A DNA stretch of 64,000 nucleotides, from the NCBI GenBank assembly GCA_027021615.1, contig JALUTY010000007.1, positions 1-64,000 on the forward strand, written 5' to 3'. Position numbers and translations under genes: made by a program. Shown here piece after piece: positions 41,956-50,930 of the stretch. Positions within the stretch are counted from its first letter, which is position 1. Each line of letters begins with the position of its first letter. A model generated the notes under the pieces. The model was not told the DNA's origin. It was given only the letters and a program-made list of their open reading frames with translations, and ran no database searches. This DNA is from a bacterium (GTDB lineage: Bacteria > Desulfobacterota > Deferrisomatia > Deferrisomatales > Deferrisomataceae).

Positions 41956-42981
41956 TCAGGCACCGGACGGGGCGGGCCGCAACGGGGCGCAGGCCACCGG
42001 ATCGCCGGGAGGCACCTGGAGAGCCTCGAGCCCCTCGGGCGGAAGCAGGGCCTCGGGGGCGTTTCGGGGAAAAGGGGCGATCACCACGGGCACGCCGGAA
42101 GGGTAGGGAGCTACGAGGTGGGGTTCCCCGGTCGGGCCCGCTTCGTCGGGGACGGCCGGGCGCACCCGGGTTTCGCGCACGGTTCGGATCCGGTCCCGGG
42201 GGCAGCCCACCACGGGGCCGCCGTCGAAGATGTCCACGAAACCCAGCGGGCGAAACCCCTCCTGGCGCAGCAGGGCAAGGGCCGGTTCCGTTTCCGGATG
42301 CACCCGCCCGATGACCCGTTGGGCCTCCTCGGGAAGGAGGGGCACGTAAATCGGATGGGCGGGCATCAGTTCCGAGATAACCCGCTTGTCCCGCACGCTC
42401 AGGTAATCGGCCTTGGGGAAGTCGAGGCCGAAGAAGTGGCGGCCGATGGCCTCCCAGAACGGGCACCGTCCCCGGTCGTCCACCACGCCGCGCATCTCGG
42501 CGATCACCTCCCGTTCGAACCGGTGGGGCTGGCACGCCATGTACAGGAACCGGCCCAGGGACAGGAGCCGGCCGTTGCCGTGCCGGCGGTAGGAGGGTGC
42601 CAGGTACAGGCTGCCGATCTCGCAGGGGCCGCTGTGCTCCCGAACCGGGTGCAGGCATCGGATCCGACGCCGGATACCCAGCACCTCGGACCGCAGCTCA
42701 TGGGTCTCGAGCCGGTAGGTGTAGAACGGCTCGAACCCTCCCACCTTGGCGACAATGCCCGCGGTACCGGCCAGGGCCCCCGTGCGCGGGTCCTCCAGCA
42801 CGAACAGGTACGACTCCCCCCCCGGCCGTCGGACGTCGCGACCGAACACCTCGGCACCCTCCCACACCCGTTCGGCCAGGAGCTCGGGGTCCTTGGGGAG
42901 GCTCGTGAGACCGTGCCCGGAGCCGACAACAAGCTCCACGACACGGTCCAGATCTTCCCTTCGGACCGGCCGAAACACCAT
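41956..42981 (-). CDS. astA: Arginine N-succinyltransferase (AstA)
   Basis: 341 aa; first enzyme of arginine catabolism by succinylation (arginine plus succinyl-CoA). Family signature: FRPVRREDLDRVVELV, GHGLTSLPKDPELL, SYLFVLEDPRTGALAGTAGI, CEIGSLYLAPSYRRHGNGRLLSLGRFLYMA, and FPKADYLSV followed by KRVISELMPAHPIYVPLLP. ATG 42981 follows GGGGAGGTC and overlaps the astC stop by 1 nt (TGATG). Single-subunit form. Confidence 0.92.
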   Translation of the reverse strand: MVFRPVRREDLDRVVELVVGSGHGLTSLPKDPELLAERVWEGAEVFGRDVRRPGGESYLFVLEDPRTGALAGTAGIVAKVGGFEPFYTYRLETHELRSEVLGIRRRIRCLHPVREHSGPCEIGSLYLAPSYRRHGNGRLLSLGRFLYMACQPHRFEREVIAEMRGVVDDRGRCPFWEAIGRHFFGLDFPKADYLSVRDKRVISELMPAHPIYVPLLPEEAQRVIGRVHPETEPALALLRQEGFRPLGFVDIFDGGPVVGCPRDRIRTVRETRVRPAVPDEAGPTGEPHLVAPYPSGVPVVIAPFPRNAPEALLPPEGLEALQVPPGDPVACAPLRPAPSGA

Positions 42982-44390
42982 CACGGCGAGACCTCCCCTT
43001 CCCCGGCGGGACCTTGGGCGATCACCGCCTCCACCCGGTCCGCCACGGCGTCCAGGTCGTTGTCGGAGACGGCAGGGGTGGGAACCAGGAACCGTACCCG
43101 GCAAGGGGCATGGCCGGCCGTAAACGCCACCACGCCGGCTTCGAACAGCCTCCGGACCACGGCCCTGGCCGCGGCAGACGACCCGTCGAACGGAGTGAAA
43201 GCCACCATGGCCCCGATTCCGTAAGGCCCCCGGATCTCCCCGGGCATCCGGCGCTCCATCTGCTCGAACCTCTCGGCGAGACGGAGGTACACCCGGGCGT
43301 TGCCGCCGTCCGGGCCGAACAGGTCGGACTCCCTCAGCACCCGGAGCACGGCCAGGCCCACGCGGAACGACGCGGTGGCCCCGGTGAACGTCTGGCTGAT
43401 CAGGCCGGTGGGGGGACGGTAGGCCTCCCGGAACAGGGTGGCGCACACCTGGGTCATCTTCCCCACCGTGACCAGGTCCACCAGGTCGTCGAGCCCGTAG
43501 TGCTGAAAGGCAAACGGCGCCAAGGTCCTTCCGAAGGTCTGGACCTCGTCCACCATCACGGCCACGCCGCTGTCCCGTAGTTCCGCCATGAGGACCCGGA
43601 AGAACTCCCCGTCCCCGGGGAATCCGCCCCGTTCCCCCTGAACGAGCTCGAACACCATGGCCGCGTGCCGCCCCGGATATCGGTCCAGGTGTGCGCGGAG
43701 GGCGGCCCGGGCCCTGTCGGTGCTGCCCTCGGGGTCCGATGGATCGAAGAACGGAACAAAGTCCACCGCCACGGTGGGGGGCAGCCCCTCCCGGTAGGCC
43801 GGCCGATCCGTGACCCAGGCCAGCGTCAGGGTCCTTCCCGCAAACCCACCTTCGAAGGCCAGGATGCGGTCGGCCGGCCGGTGCCGGTGGAACGCGAGCT
43901 TCAAGGCGTTCTCGTTGGCCATGGCCCCGCTGGTGGTGAAGAAAACGTGAGCTAACCGGGCCCCCCGGGCGTTGGCCAGGCCGAGGAGCTCCTCCGCAAA
44001 CGAGAGCGCCAGGGATGTTTGCTGGAGGTTGCCTTGCATGGCCATGTCCTCGAGGGCGGCGTCCAAGCCCGCCTCCAGCACGAGGGGATGCCCGTGGCCC
44101 AGGAAGTGGACCCCGATCCCCCCGATCATGTCGTACTTCACGCTGCCGTCGGCCAGCTCGACGAACGGCCCCCGCCCCACGCCGGAGCCGAGGTAGGGCA
44201 GGGCTAGGGGGGCGCCCCGGAGCTCTCCCCACCGTTGCACCGCTTCGGATGCCTGCACCGTTAGGGCGGGGTCGGGGGCCCGGATCCCCGTGATCCGGGC
44301 CTGCACGTCGCCCACCGCCCCGGCGAGGAGCCGTCGGGCCTCCCGTACCCGCGGGTCGGCGCGCAGCAGGTCGGCCGACAGCAGGGTCAC
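42981..44390 (-). CDS. astC: Class III aminotransferase (AstC-like)
   Basis: 469-aa PLP enzyme. In the AST pathway it would transfer the amino group of N-succinylornithine to 2-oxoglutarate. Motifs: DMIGGIGVHFLGHGHPLV, FFTTSGAMANENALKLAF, VMVDEVQTFGRT and the PLP lysine in VTVGKMTQVC. The GTG start at 44390 overlaps the M20 gene stop by 4 nt, so they should be coupled. It is longer than E. coli AstC (about 406 aa) because of an N-terminal extension; it may belong to the L-lysine 6-transaminase-like branch. Confidence 0.85.
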   Translation of the reverse strand: MTLLSADLLRADPRVREARRLLAGAVGDVQARITGIRAPDPALTVQASEAVQRWGELRGAPLALPYLGSGVGRGPFVELADGSVKYDMIGGIGVHFLGHGHPLVLEAGLDAALEDMAMQGNLQQTSLALSFAEELLGLANARGARLAHVFFTTSGAMANENALKLAFHRHRPADRILAFEGGFAGRTLTLAWVTDRPAYREGLPPTVAVDFVPFFDPSDPEGSTDRARAALRAHLDRYPGRHAAMVFELVQGERGGFPGDGEFFRVLMAELRDSGVAVMVDEVQTFGRTLAPFAFQHYGLDDLVDLVTVGKMTQVCATLFREAYRPPTGLISQTFTGATASFRVGLAVLRVLRESDLFGPDGGNARVYLRLAERFEQMERRMPGEIRGPYGIGAMVAFTPFDGSSAAARAVVRRLFEAGVVAFTAGHAPCRVRFLVPTPAVSDNDLDAVADRVEAVIAQGPAGEGEVSP

Positions 44391-45583
44391 GGCACGGCCT
44401 CCGCTGAACGGCCACCAGAACGGTGCGCGGCCTCCAGGCTCCGCAAGAACTCGGTCACCAACTCCACCCGCTCCTCCAGGCTGTGCAGGTCCACCCACTC
44501 CTCCGGGGTGTGCATGCCGTCTCCCCGGGGACCGAGGCCGTCGGCGCACGCAAGCCCCGCGGCCGACAGCAGGTTAGCGTCCGACACCCCCCCGCTGGGG
44601 GCCCAGCGGAGCGACCGACCGGACCGGCCGGCGCACGCCGCTAACCGTTCGTACAGGGCCAGGGTGCGATCGTCGAGGCGTCTCGGCGGTCGGCCGAGCT
44701 CCCCGTGGATCTCGAGCCGCACGCCGTAACGTGCCTCGATCCGCGCGTGAATTCGGGTGAGCCCCTCGGTGAACCGCTGCACGTCCAGCGGGTCCCGGCA
44801 CCGTACGTTCCACCGGGCCACCGCGCGCTCCGGGATCACGTTGACCGCCTCCCCGCCCCGGATCTCCCCCACGTTGACGCGAACCCCGGGGGTGTCTCCG
44901 GCCCACCGTTCCAGCTCCACCACGAAGGCAGCCAGGGCGTGCACCGCGTTTCGGCCCTCGTCCGGGTTGCGGCCCGCGTGGGCCCGGCGGCCGTGGGCCA
45001 CCACCGTGAAGTTGCCCGACCCCATCCGGTCGGACACCAGCGCGCCGTCCGGGTGGGAGGGCTCGAACACCAGGGCTGTGCCGTACCGGCCGGCCCGGGA
45101 GACCAGGAGCGGAGCAGAGGCGGGGGATCCGAGCTCTTCGTCGGGGGCGATCCACACCGCCCAGCCCACGTCCGGCTCCGTACGGCCGCCGACCTCGAAT
45201 CGGCGAAGAGCTTCCCAGGCCACGGCGATCCCCCCCTTCGCATCGAGCGCGCCCACTCCCCATAGGGCGGGTCGACCGCGATGGGTGCCACGCTCGGGGG
45301 GCCTGGTCAAGGGGAGGGCGGTGTCGGCATGCGCCACGATCAGGACCTGGGTCGAAGCCGTGGGCCGCCTGACGGCCCAAAGGGCGGGCCCCACGGCGAC
45401 CGCCACGGCCCGGCCGTCCTCGTCCCAGGTACTCCAGGGGTCGAGGGGCACCCGGTCCACGCGGGCACCGAGGGAACGGAAGAGGGGGACGAGGCCGGCT
45501 ACCATTCTACGGACCCCGGCGGGGTCCCGGCTCCAGGATGCCACCCGCACCCACTGCTCGAGCGTTCGGACCAGGTCGTCCAT
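44387..45583 (-). CDS. M20-family metallopeptidase/deacylase
   Basis: 398 aa from ATG 45583. M20 zinc-enzyme motifs: VLIVAHADTALP (first metal H, D), WGVGALDAKGGIAVAWEA (second metal D), APDEELGSP (catalytic E), FEPSHPDGALVSDRMGSGNFTV, and a C-terminal H in GDGMHTPEEWVDL. M20 enzymes include DapE, ArgE and CPG2. Being first in the operon before astC, astA and astB, it could hydrolyse N-succinylglutamate in place of AstE; that is inference. Start site weak. Confidence 0.8.
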   Translation of the reverse strand: MDDLVRTLEQWVRVASWSRDPAGVRRMVAGLVPLFRSLGARVDRVPLDPWSTWDEDGRAVAVAVGPALWAVRRPTASTQVLIVAHADTALPLTRPPERGTHRGRPALWGVGALDAKGGIAVAWEALRRFEVGGRTEPDVGWAVWIAPDEELGSPASAPLLVSRAGRYGTALVFEPSHPDGALVSDRMGSGNFTVVAHGRRAHAGRNPDEGRNAVHALAAFVVELERWAGDTPGVRVNVGEIRGGEAVNVIPERAVARWNVRCRDPLDVQRFTEGLTRIHARIEARYGVRLEIHGELGRPPRRLDDRTLALYERLAACAGRSGRSLRWAPSGGVSDANLLSAAGLACADGLGPRGDGMHTPEEWVDLHSLEERVELVTEFLRSLEAAHRSGGRSAEAVP

Positions 45584-45614
45584 GGAACCCGAGCGTACCG
45601 GCGAACCGTTCCCC

Positions 45615-45944
45615 TTACCGCCGCACGACCAGATCCAGCCCCACCAGACGGTCGTCCTTCCGGGTGTACTTGAGGCGGGCCGTGGTGCCCACCTCCACGT
45701 CGGACAGGCGAATCTCCCGGCCATCGACACGAGGCCTCACCGCTTCGTCCAAGGTGACCCCTACCGTGAGATCCCCTTTGGGGGTGGGGACCTCGATCAC
45801 CACGGTCCGGTACGGCACGTCCACGGCGCTGATCCGGCCCTCCACGACCCGGATCTCTCCCGGTCGGATGGTTGCCGCCCACGCCGGTGCGGCAAGAACG
45901 ACTCCGACCAGTACGGCCCACAAGACCCTTCGAAGTGCGACCAT
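45615..45944 (-). CDS. Small periplasmic protein
   Basis: 109 aa with a signal peptide (LWAVLVGVVLAAPAWA) and a beta-rich mature part (IRVVEGRISAVDVPYRTVVIEVPTPKGDLTVGVTLDEAV), possibly OB-like. ATG 45944 follows AAAGGAGGTCG. It lies 127 nt downstream of the htrA stop on the same strand. The function is not known. Confidence 0.7.
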   Translation of the reverse strand: MVALRRVLWAVLVGVVLAAPAWAATIRPGEIRVVEGRISAVDVPYRTVVIEVPTPKGDLTVGVTLDEAVRPRVDGREIRLSDVEVGTTARLKYTRKDDRLVGLDLVVRR

Positions 45945-46071
45945 GGCGACCTCCTTTCCCTTGGGGAGAAAGAACCGTCGAACCGCACCACGAACCGTAG
46001 CCGATCCCAGAGGGTTGTCAACCGGGGCACACGGCTTCCGCCGCGCCCCGACGGTCCTCCCGGCCGACCGG

Positions 46072-47478
46072 TCATTTGGACAGGGGCACCACCACGTACA
46101 GGGTGCCGGCACCCCGCTTGATCAGGAACAGCACGCTCTCCTTGCCTTTGGACTCCGCCAGGGCCTTGCGGTAGGCATCCAGGTCGGGAACCTCCTGCTG
46201 GTTCACCTCCAAGATCACGTCGCCCCGACGGACGCCCGCCTGGGCCGCAGGGCTATCCGGCACCACCCCCGACACCACCAGGCCTTTGTCGGTGTCCAGG
46301 CCGAGGTGCTTCTGGAGCTCCGGGGTGATCTCTTGCACCGTGAGTCCCAGGTCCTTCTGGACGCGAGCTTCGCCGGCCAGGGCCTCCTCCTTGAGCTCGC
46401 CCAGGGTCACCTCGAACGTCTTGCGCTTGCCCTTGCGAAGGACCACCACCTTCACCTTGCTGCCCGGAGCACGCTCGGCCACGATCCGGGGAAGCTGGTG
46501 CATCTTGTCGATGGTCTGGCCGTCGAACTCCACGATGATGTCTCCCCGGCGGAGCCCCGCCTTGTCCGCGGGGCCGTTCTCCACCACGTCGGAGATCAAC
46601 GCTCCCCGGGGAGCCTTCAGGCCGAACTGATCGGCCAGGTCTCTGGTGACCTCCTGGATCATGACCCCCAGCCATCCCCGGGTGACCTTGCCCCGTTCCT
46701 TGAGCTGGGGCACGATCTCCTTGGCCATGTTCACGGGAATGGCGAAGCCGATCCCGGTGCCTCCGGCCACGATGGCGGTGTTGATGCCCACCACCCGGCC
46801 GTTCATGTCGAACAAGGGGCCGCCCGAGTTTCCCGGGTTGATCGCCGCGTCGGTCTGGAGGAAGTTGTCGTAGGGACCGGCACCGATCACCCGCTGCTTG
46901 GCGCTGATGATCCCGGCCGTGACGGTGTGCCCGTACCCGAACGGGTTCCCGATGGCAATCACCCAGTCCCCCACCCGGATCTTGTCGCTGTCGCCGACCC
47001 GTACCGGCTGAAGATCGACCCCCTTGGGGTCGATCTTGATCACGGCGAGGTCCGTCTTGGGGTCGGTTCCCACGATGCGGGCCTCGAACTCGTGCTCATC
47101 GGAAAGCCGGACGACGATCTCGTCCGCGCTCTCCACCACGTGGTTGTTGGTCAGGATGTAGCCCTCCCGGTCCCAGATGAACCCCGACCCCAAGCTCTGG
47201 GTTTTGAACTCCCGGGGCTGGTCCCCGAAGAACCGGTCGAAGAAGTCATCGCCGAAGAACCGGCGGAACGGGTCGTTGGGGCCGAAACGAGGCAGGTTGC
47301 GGAACATTCTCCGCGTCTTCACCACCTTGGTGGTGGAGATGTTGACGACGCTGGGTTTGAGCTTCTCCGCGAGGGGTGCGAAGCTTTCGGGGGCTCCCCG
47401 GGCCGAGGCGGTCGAGGGAAGAGCGAGGGGTGTCAGGAACAGAGCCAACACGACCCACACGAGCGCGTGACGATTCAT
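46072..47478 (-). CDS. degP: Periplasmic serine protease HtrA/DegP (Do family)
   Basis: 468 aa. Signal peptide (1-27), trypsin-like domain with H113 (LTNNHVV), D143 (KTDLAVI) and S218 (GNSGGPL), then two PDZ domains (about 255-345 and 370-460). It degrades or refolds damaged envelope proteins. ATG 47478 follows GAAGGAGGTG. All catalytic residues are present. Confidence 0.95.
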   Translation of the reverse strand: MNRHALVWVVLALFLTPLALPSTASARGAPESFAPLAEKLKPSVVNISTTKVVKTRRMFRNLPRFGPNDPFRRFFGDDFFDRFFGDQPREFKTQSLGSGFIWDREGYILTNNHVVESADEIVVRLSDEHEFEARIVGTDPKTDLAVIKIDPKGVDLQPVRVGDSDKIRVGDWVIAIGNPFGYGHTVTAGIISAKQRVIGAGPYDNFLQTDAAINPGNSGGPLFDMNGRVVGINTAIVAGGTGIGFAIPVNMAKEIVPQLKERGKVTRGWLGVMIQEVTRDLADQFGLKAPRGALISDVVENGPADKAGLRRGDIIVEFDGQTIDKMHQLPRIVAERAPGSKVKVVVLRKGKRKTFEVTLGELKEEALAGEARVQKDLGLTVQEITPELQKHLGLDTDKGLVVSGVVPDSPAAQAGVRRGDVILEVNQQEVPDLDAYRKALAESKGKESVLFLIKRGAGTLYVVVPLSK

Positions 47479-47643
47479 TTCGCATCACCTCCTTCATGCA
47501 TGGCTTGTAAGGACCGACGGGCCGAGGAGCCGCACGGGACGCGGCCACTGCCCCCGGCGCCGGCAGGAGCGGCCCCAATATAAGGCCACCGGATGAGGAA
47601 GCAATGAGGCCCGGGTTAAAAGCCCGTGAGAGCGGGGTGGGGA

Positions 47644-48225
47644 TCAGGATGTAAGGCGCTCCAGGATGCGGTGGGCCACCGCCGGCAGGTCGGTCTCTGC
47701 CCTGGGATCGTCGGCCACCCTCCCTCGTTCGTCCAGGTTCTCCAAAAACAGGTTCGCCACGCCGTCAATCCCGAGGACCTCGAACCAGGCGTCCACGATC
47801 CGGTGGAGGCAAGTGAACACCGAGTGGGAGGGGCTGCCGGCCGTGGCCACCAAGGCACCGGCGCGACGGCGTTGCGGCCGCCGGTTCAGGAGGTTCACCC
47901 GAGCCCAACGGCACTGGAACCGGTCGATCGCGGCTTTCAGGGGGGCGGGCGGCCCTAGGAAGTAGACCGGACTCCCCACCACCAGTGCGGCGGCCCGGTC
48001 CACCGCCCCATACACGGAAGGCATGTCGTCGTCGCGGATCACGCACTCTCCGGTCTGCGCACAGCCCCCGCATCCGACGCACGGCCGGACCCGCAGGTCG
48101 GCGCAGCGCAACCGCTCCACCGGCGTACCGGCACCCTCGAAGGTGGCGGCGAGCCGGTCGAGGAGAAGGTCGGTATTGCCGCCCCGGCGGGGGCTGCCGT
48201 AGACCAACAGAACCGGTTCTTCCAT
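47644..48225 (-). CDS. NADPH-dependent FMN reductase-like flavoprotein
   Basis: 193 aa flavodoxin fold: VYGSPRRGGNTDLLLDRL (FMN phosphate loop), CVGCGGCAQTGEC (an added cysteine cluster), VVGSPVYFLGPPAPLKAAIDRF (FMN ring contact), as in the iron-sulfur flavoprotein-like branch. Cytoplasmic. Electron partner not known. Start site weak. Confidence 0.85.
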   Translation of the reverse strand: MEEPVLLVYGSPRRGGNTDLLLDRLAATFEGAGTPVERLRCADLRVRPCVGCGGCAQTGECVIRDDDMPSVYGAVDRAAALVVGSPVYFLGPPAPLKAAIDRFQCRWARVNLLNRRPQRRRAGALVATAGSPSHSVFTCLHRIVDAWFEVLGIDGVANLFLENLDERGRVADDPRAETDLPAVAHRILERLTS

Positions 48226-48228
48226 CGC

Positions 48229-48471
48229 TCACACCCGAATCGGCCCCCGGCCTTCCGGTGAGGGGAGCCGGGGTTCACCGGGATCCTTCGGCTGCTGGTC
48301 CCGGCACGTGGCAGAGGGCATGCGCCGTTCCCAGCCCCTTTTCTGAGACTTGCAGTAGTACCAGAAGACCACGGAAGCGCAAGGCGGACCGGTTCTGGGA
48401 GAGGCGGGCACGGCAGGACGAGCCTGCTTTTTCGGCCGCTTGCTACTGGAAGAGCTCGGGATCGGGGGCAT
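48229..48471 (-). CDS. Doubtful small ORF with WYYC motif
   Basis: 80-aa frame overlapping the 3' end of yacG by 29 nt. The part beyond yacG includes SVVFWYYCKSQKRGW, which recalls cysteine-aromatic tails of some outer-membrane lipoproteins, but the start is unclear and no signal peptide is seen. It may be noise. Confidence 0.25.
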   Translation of the reverse strand: MPPIPSSSSSKRPKKQARPAVPASPRTGPPCASVVFWYYCKSQKRGWERRMPSATCRDQQPKDPGEPRLPSPEGRGPIRV

Positions 48472-48622
48472 CCCCGGACTCGTCCTCCTCGGCCGGAAGC
48501 CGATAGTCCTCTCGGAACCACCGGCCCAGGTCGGCAAGCCGACATCGTTCAGAGCAGAAGGGACGGTAGGGATGGTCCTTCCAGACGACTGGTGCCTTGC
48601 AGGTGGGGCAGCGCACGGTCAT
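48443..48622 (-). CDS. yacG: DNA gyrase inhibitor YacG
   Basis: 59 aa with one zinc site, CPTC and CSERC, in the family pattern RCPTCKAPVVWK...RPFCSERCRLADLGRW. YacG binds the GyrB subunit and blocks DNA binding. ATG 48622 follows GGAGCG. Acidic tail. Confidence 0.93.
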   Translation of the reverse strand: MTVRCPTCKAPVVWKDHPYRPFCSERCRLADLGRWFREDYRLPAEEDESGDAPDPELFQ

Positions 48623-48684
48623 CTCACGCTCCGGTGGGGCGGAAGGGGAAGTTTTCTCACTCGGCGCACGCAGGTTGCCGCGCA

Positions 48685-49557
48685 CTACTGTGGCATCGAG
48701 CCGGAAGACCGTGCAAGCCCCCGGGCTCCTGCCCCGTGCCCCCGCGCCTCCCATGGGCAGTCGGCCGCTGCCTCTTCTCCGAACACCACGTGGTGGACCG
48801 CCACGTGCTCGGCCCGCTCCAGGTACCCCCGTAGCAACGCCGCGTCGCACAGAGAGTTGATCTCTCGGGGAACTCCTCCGGACAGCTGGTAGACGGCGTC
48901 CAGGGCCCGAGGCCGGAACATGCACCGGCCGGCTCCGGCACGCTTGAGACGGGTGAGCACGTATCGGATGGTCTCGTCCCTCGAGAGGGGCGCCAGCTGG
49001 GCCCGGACCCCGATCCGTTGGTCCAGCGGCGGGAGCGATCGAACCCCGGAAACCACCTCCGACCGTCCCACCAGCACCAAGGCCAAAAGGAACCGGCCAC
49101 CGAACCGGGGGTTCAGGAGCAGCCGGATCTCGTTCCACGTCTCGGGCTTTTGAATGGCGTGAGCCCCATCCACCACCAGCACGCTCTCCACCCCCCGCCG
49201 ATGGTTCTCCAAGAGGTACGAGCGAATCTGCGCCACCAGCTCGGCCTTCCCACCCGACGCCGGCTCCTGGCCCCACTGTCTCAGCGCCTCCCGGAGAAAT
49301 GGCTCCGGCTCCGGCTCCGGGTCTGCCAGAACCGCCACCTCATGGGCCCCTTTCGGTAACGAGGCCAGGAGCCGGCGACACACAAGGGTCTTCCCGCACC
49401 CAGCAGCACCCGTGAGGAGAACGGGCCCTTTTCTCCGGGTCACGGCGTACTCCAACCGGGTCAGGCACTCGAGGTGGACCCTCGAACCATAAAAAAAACG
49501 CGGGTCCGGTCGGCTCTCGAAAGGCGGCATGCGAAGGTTCCAATACGCTTCATACAT
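48685..49557 (-). CDS. ExeA-like AAA ATPase
   Basis: 290 aa from ATG 49557 (MYEAYWNLRMPPFESRPDPRFFY, the standard ExeA/AAA_22 opening). Walker A TGAAGCGKT, Walker B VLVVDGAHAI with alanine-histidine after the aspartate instead of the usual DEAQ, sensor region LVGRSE. There is no PEPSY or peptidoglycan-binding tail. Resembles the ATPase part of type II secretion GspA/ExeA or of Tn7-like systems. No partner secretion genes nearby. Confidence 0.82.
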   Translation of the reverse strand: MYEAYWNLRMPPFESRPDPRFFYGSRVHLECLTRLEYAVTRRKGPVLLTGAAGCGKTLVCRRLLASLPKGAHEVAVLADPEPEPEPFLREALRQWGQEPASGGKAELVAQIRSYLLENHRRGVESVLVVDGAHAIQKPETWNEIRLLLNPRFGGRFLLALVLVGRSEVVSGVRSLPPLDQRIGVRAQLAPLSRDETIRYVLTRLKRAGAGRCMFRPRALDAVYQLSGGVPREINSLCDAALLRGYLERAEHVAVHHVVFGEEAAADCPWEARGHGAGARGLARSSGSMPQ

Positions 49558-49619
49558 GGGACCCATCCCGGGAAAGAGGTTCGACGCGTCGGGGTCTTGA
49601 TCGGCAGCCGGCAAGTGGA

Positions 49620-49957
49620 CTTTAGAGTTTTTTTCCTTTTCGGACTATGCAAACTTTACCAAAACGACCGTCGTCTTTCGAACGAGCCCGTCTACCCGGC
49701 AAAAACATTTCGATCTCGGATTTTTTTCAACCTCTATCGGTGTTTCCGGCAAACTCACCATTGTTTTCACCTCGTCGGAACCCCGCGAGCCGCCAGGACC
49801 CTCGGGAGGGGACCTCGGGGTTCCCAGAGATAACGTCCGATAAGATATATTATGTTAAGTTTTGCCGGGGCAGCCTGTAGGGGAACTTTTCCTGTGCAGA
49901 CCGGGCTGGTAGAGTTTGGCTTCCTCTTTCACAAACCAAAGGCTCGGGAGGTCTTGC
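49620..49957. other. AT-rich gene-free stretch between divergent genes
   Basis: About 340 nt, clearly richer in A and T than its surroundings (for example gataagatatattatgttaag near 49838-49858). It should hold promoters for the ExeA-like and DsbC-like genes. It has two ccggcaaa words 60 nt apart. I see no coding frame. Confidence 0.45.
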
Positions 49958-50806
49958 ATGGTCCGCGTACGATGGCTGACGTTGATGGGAGTCCTGGTCG
50001 CTCTGGCCGCGCCCTTGGGGGCTGCCGGGTTCATGTCGGAGGGGTGCGGGGGGGGCAAGTGCAGCGACTGCCACACCCTTTCGGCGGACGAGGCCCGGTC
50101 TGTCCTGGGCAGGCTGGTGGACGGTGTCCTGGGGGTTCGTGAGGCCGAGGTTCCGGGGCTGTGGGAGGTGGACGTGGAGAAGCGGGGCCAGAAGCTCCCG
50201 GTGTTTCTCGACTACTCCAAGCGGTTCGTGATCACGGGCGACGTGATCGATCTGGGCACCATGACCAGTCTGACCCGAGAGCGCTACATCGACCTGAACC
50301 GGATCGACCCCTCGATCATCCCGCTGGACGACGCAGTGGTACTGGGGGATCCGAAGGCTCCGATCCGGATCGTGGTGTTCGACGATCCAGAGTGCCCGTT
50401 CTGCAAGAAGCTGCACCCAGAGCTGAAGAAGCTGGTCCAGCGCCGGCCGGACGTGGCGGTCTTCATCAAGATGCTGCCCCTCAAGATCCATCCCACCGCC
50501 CGCAAGAAGGCCGAGGCCATCATCTGCTCCAAGTCGGTCCAGATGCTCGAGGACAGCTTCGCGGGAAAACCCCTCCCAGAGCCCACCTGCAAGACCGACC
50601 AGATCGAGAAGAACGAGCGGCTCGCGAAGAAGATCGGGGTTCGGTCGACCCCTACCCTGGTGTTCCCGGACGGCCGGGTGGTGCCGGGGTACAAGGAGGC
50701 CGACCGGATCCTGCGCTACCTGGAAGGGGGAACCAAAGGGAAGCGTGCGGCAGGGGCGACCGGGGAAAAGGCCGAGGGGGCAGCGAAGAAACCCCCTTCC
50801 CCTTGA
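49958..50806 (+). CDS. DsbC-like thioredoxin-fold protein with extra CxxCH
   Basis: 282 aa. Signal peptide (1-23), then CGGGKCSDCHTLS with a CxxCH (35-39) that fits haem c attachment, then a DsbC-type dimerisation region (VPGLWEVDVEKRGQKLPVFLDYSKRFVITGDVIDL) and a thioredoxin fold with CPFC (146-149) and the STPTLVFPDGRVVPGY cis-proline region. Periplasmic disulfide isomerase or reductase. ATG 49958 follows GGGAGGTC. The C-terminal tail is low-complexity. Confidence 0.85.
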   Translation: MVRVRWLTLMGVLVALAAPLGAAGFMSEGCGGGKCSDCHTLSADEARSVLGRLVDGVLGVREAEVPGLWEVDVEKRGQKLPVFLDYSKRFVITGDVIDLGTMTSLTRERYIDLNRIDPSIIPLDDAVVLGDPKAPIRIVVFDDPECPFCKKLHPELKKLVQRRPDVAVFIKMLPLKIHPTARKKAEAIICSKSVQMLEDSFAGKPLPEPTCKTDQIEKNERLAKKIGVRSTPTLVFPDGRVVPGYKEADRILRYLEGGTKGKRAAGATGEKAEGAAKKPPSP

Positions 50807-50817
50807 TGGGCCTTCGG

Positions 50818-50930
50818 TCCGCCAGGCGGGTAGGCGGCCAGACGGATCCCGAGCCGCCGCCAAGGCTTTCAGGGGACAAGGGGGCCGGTGGAGGACAGCC
50901 GCGGCCGGAAGCAGGCCCCTATGCCCCACC
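50818..50930. repeat. Partial palindromic repeat, copy C
   Basis: GGCCGGAAGCAGGCCCCTATGCCCC (50903-50927) matches the right arm of copies A and B; the left arm is not clear. It covers the stop codon of the convergent GHL10-parvulin gene. Confidence 0.5.

Noticed and set aside
49640-49690. sigma54 promoter for the ExeA-like gene
   Set aside because: A GG and a GC word are 8 nt apart rather than 10.
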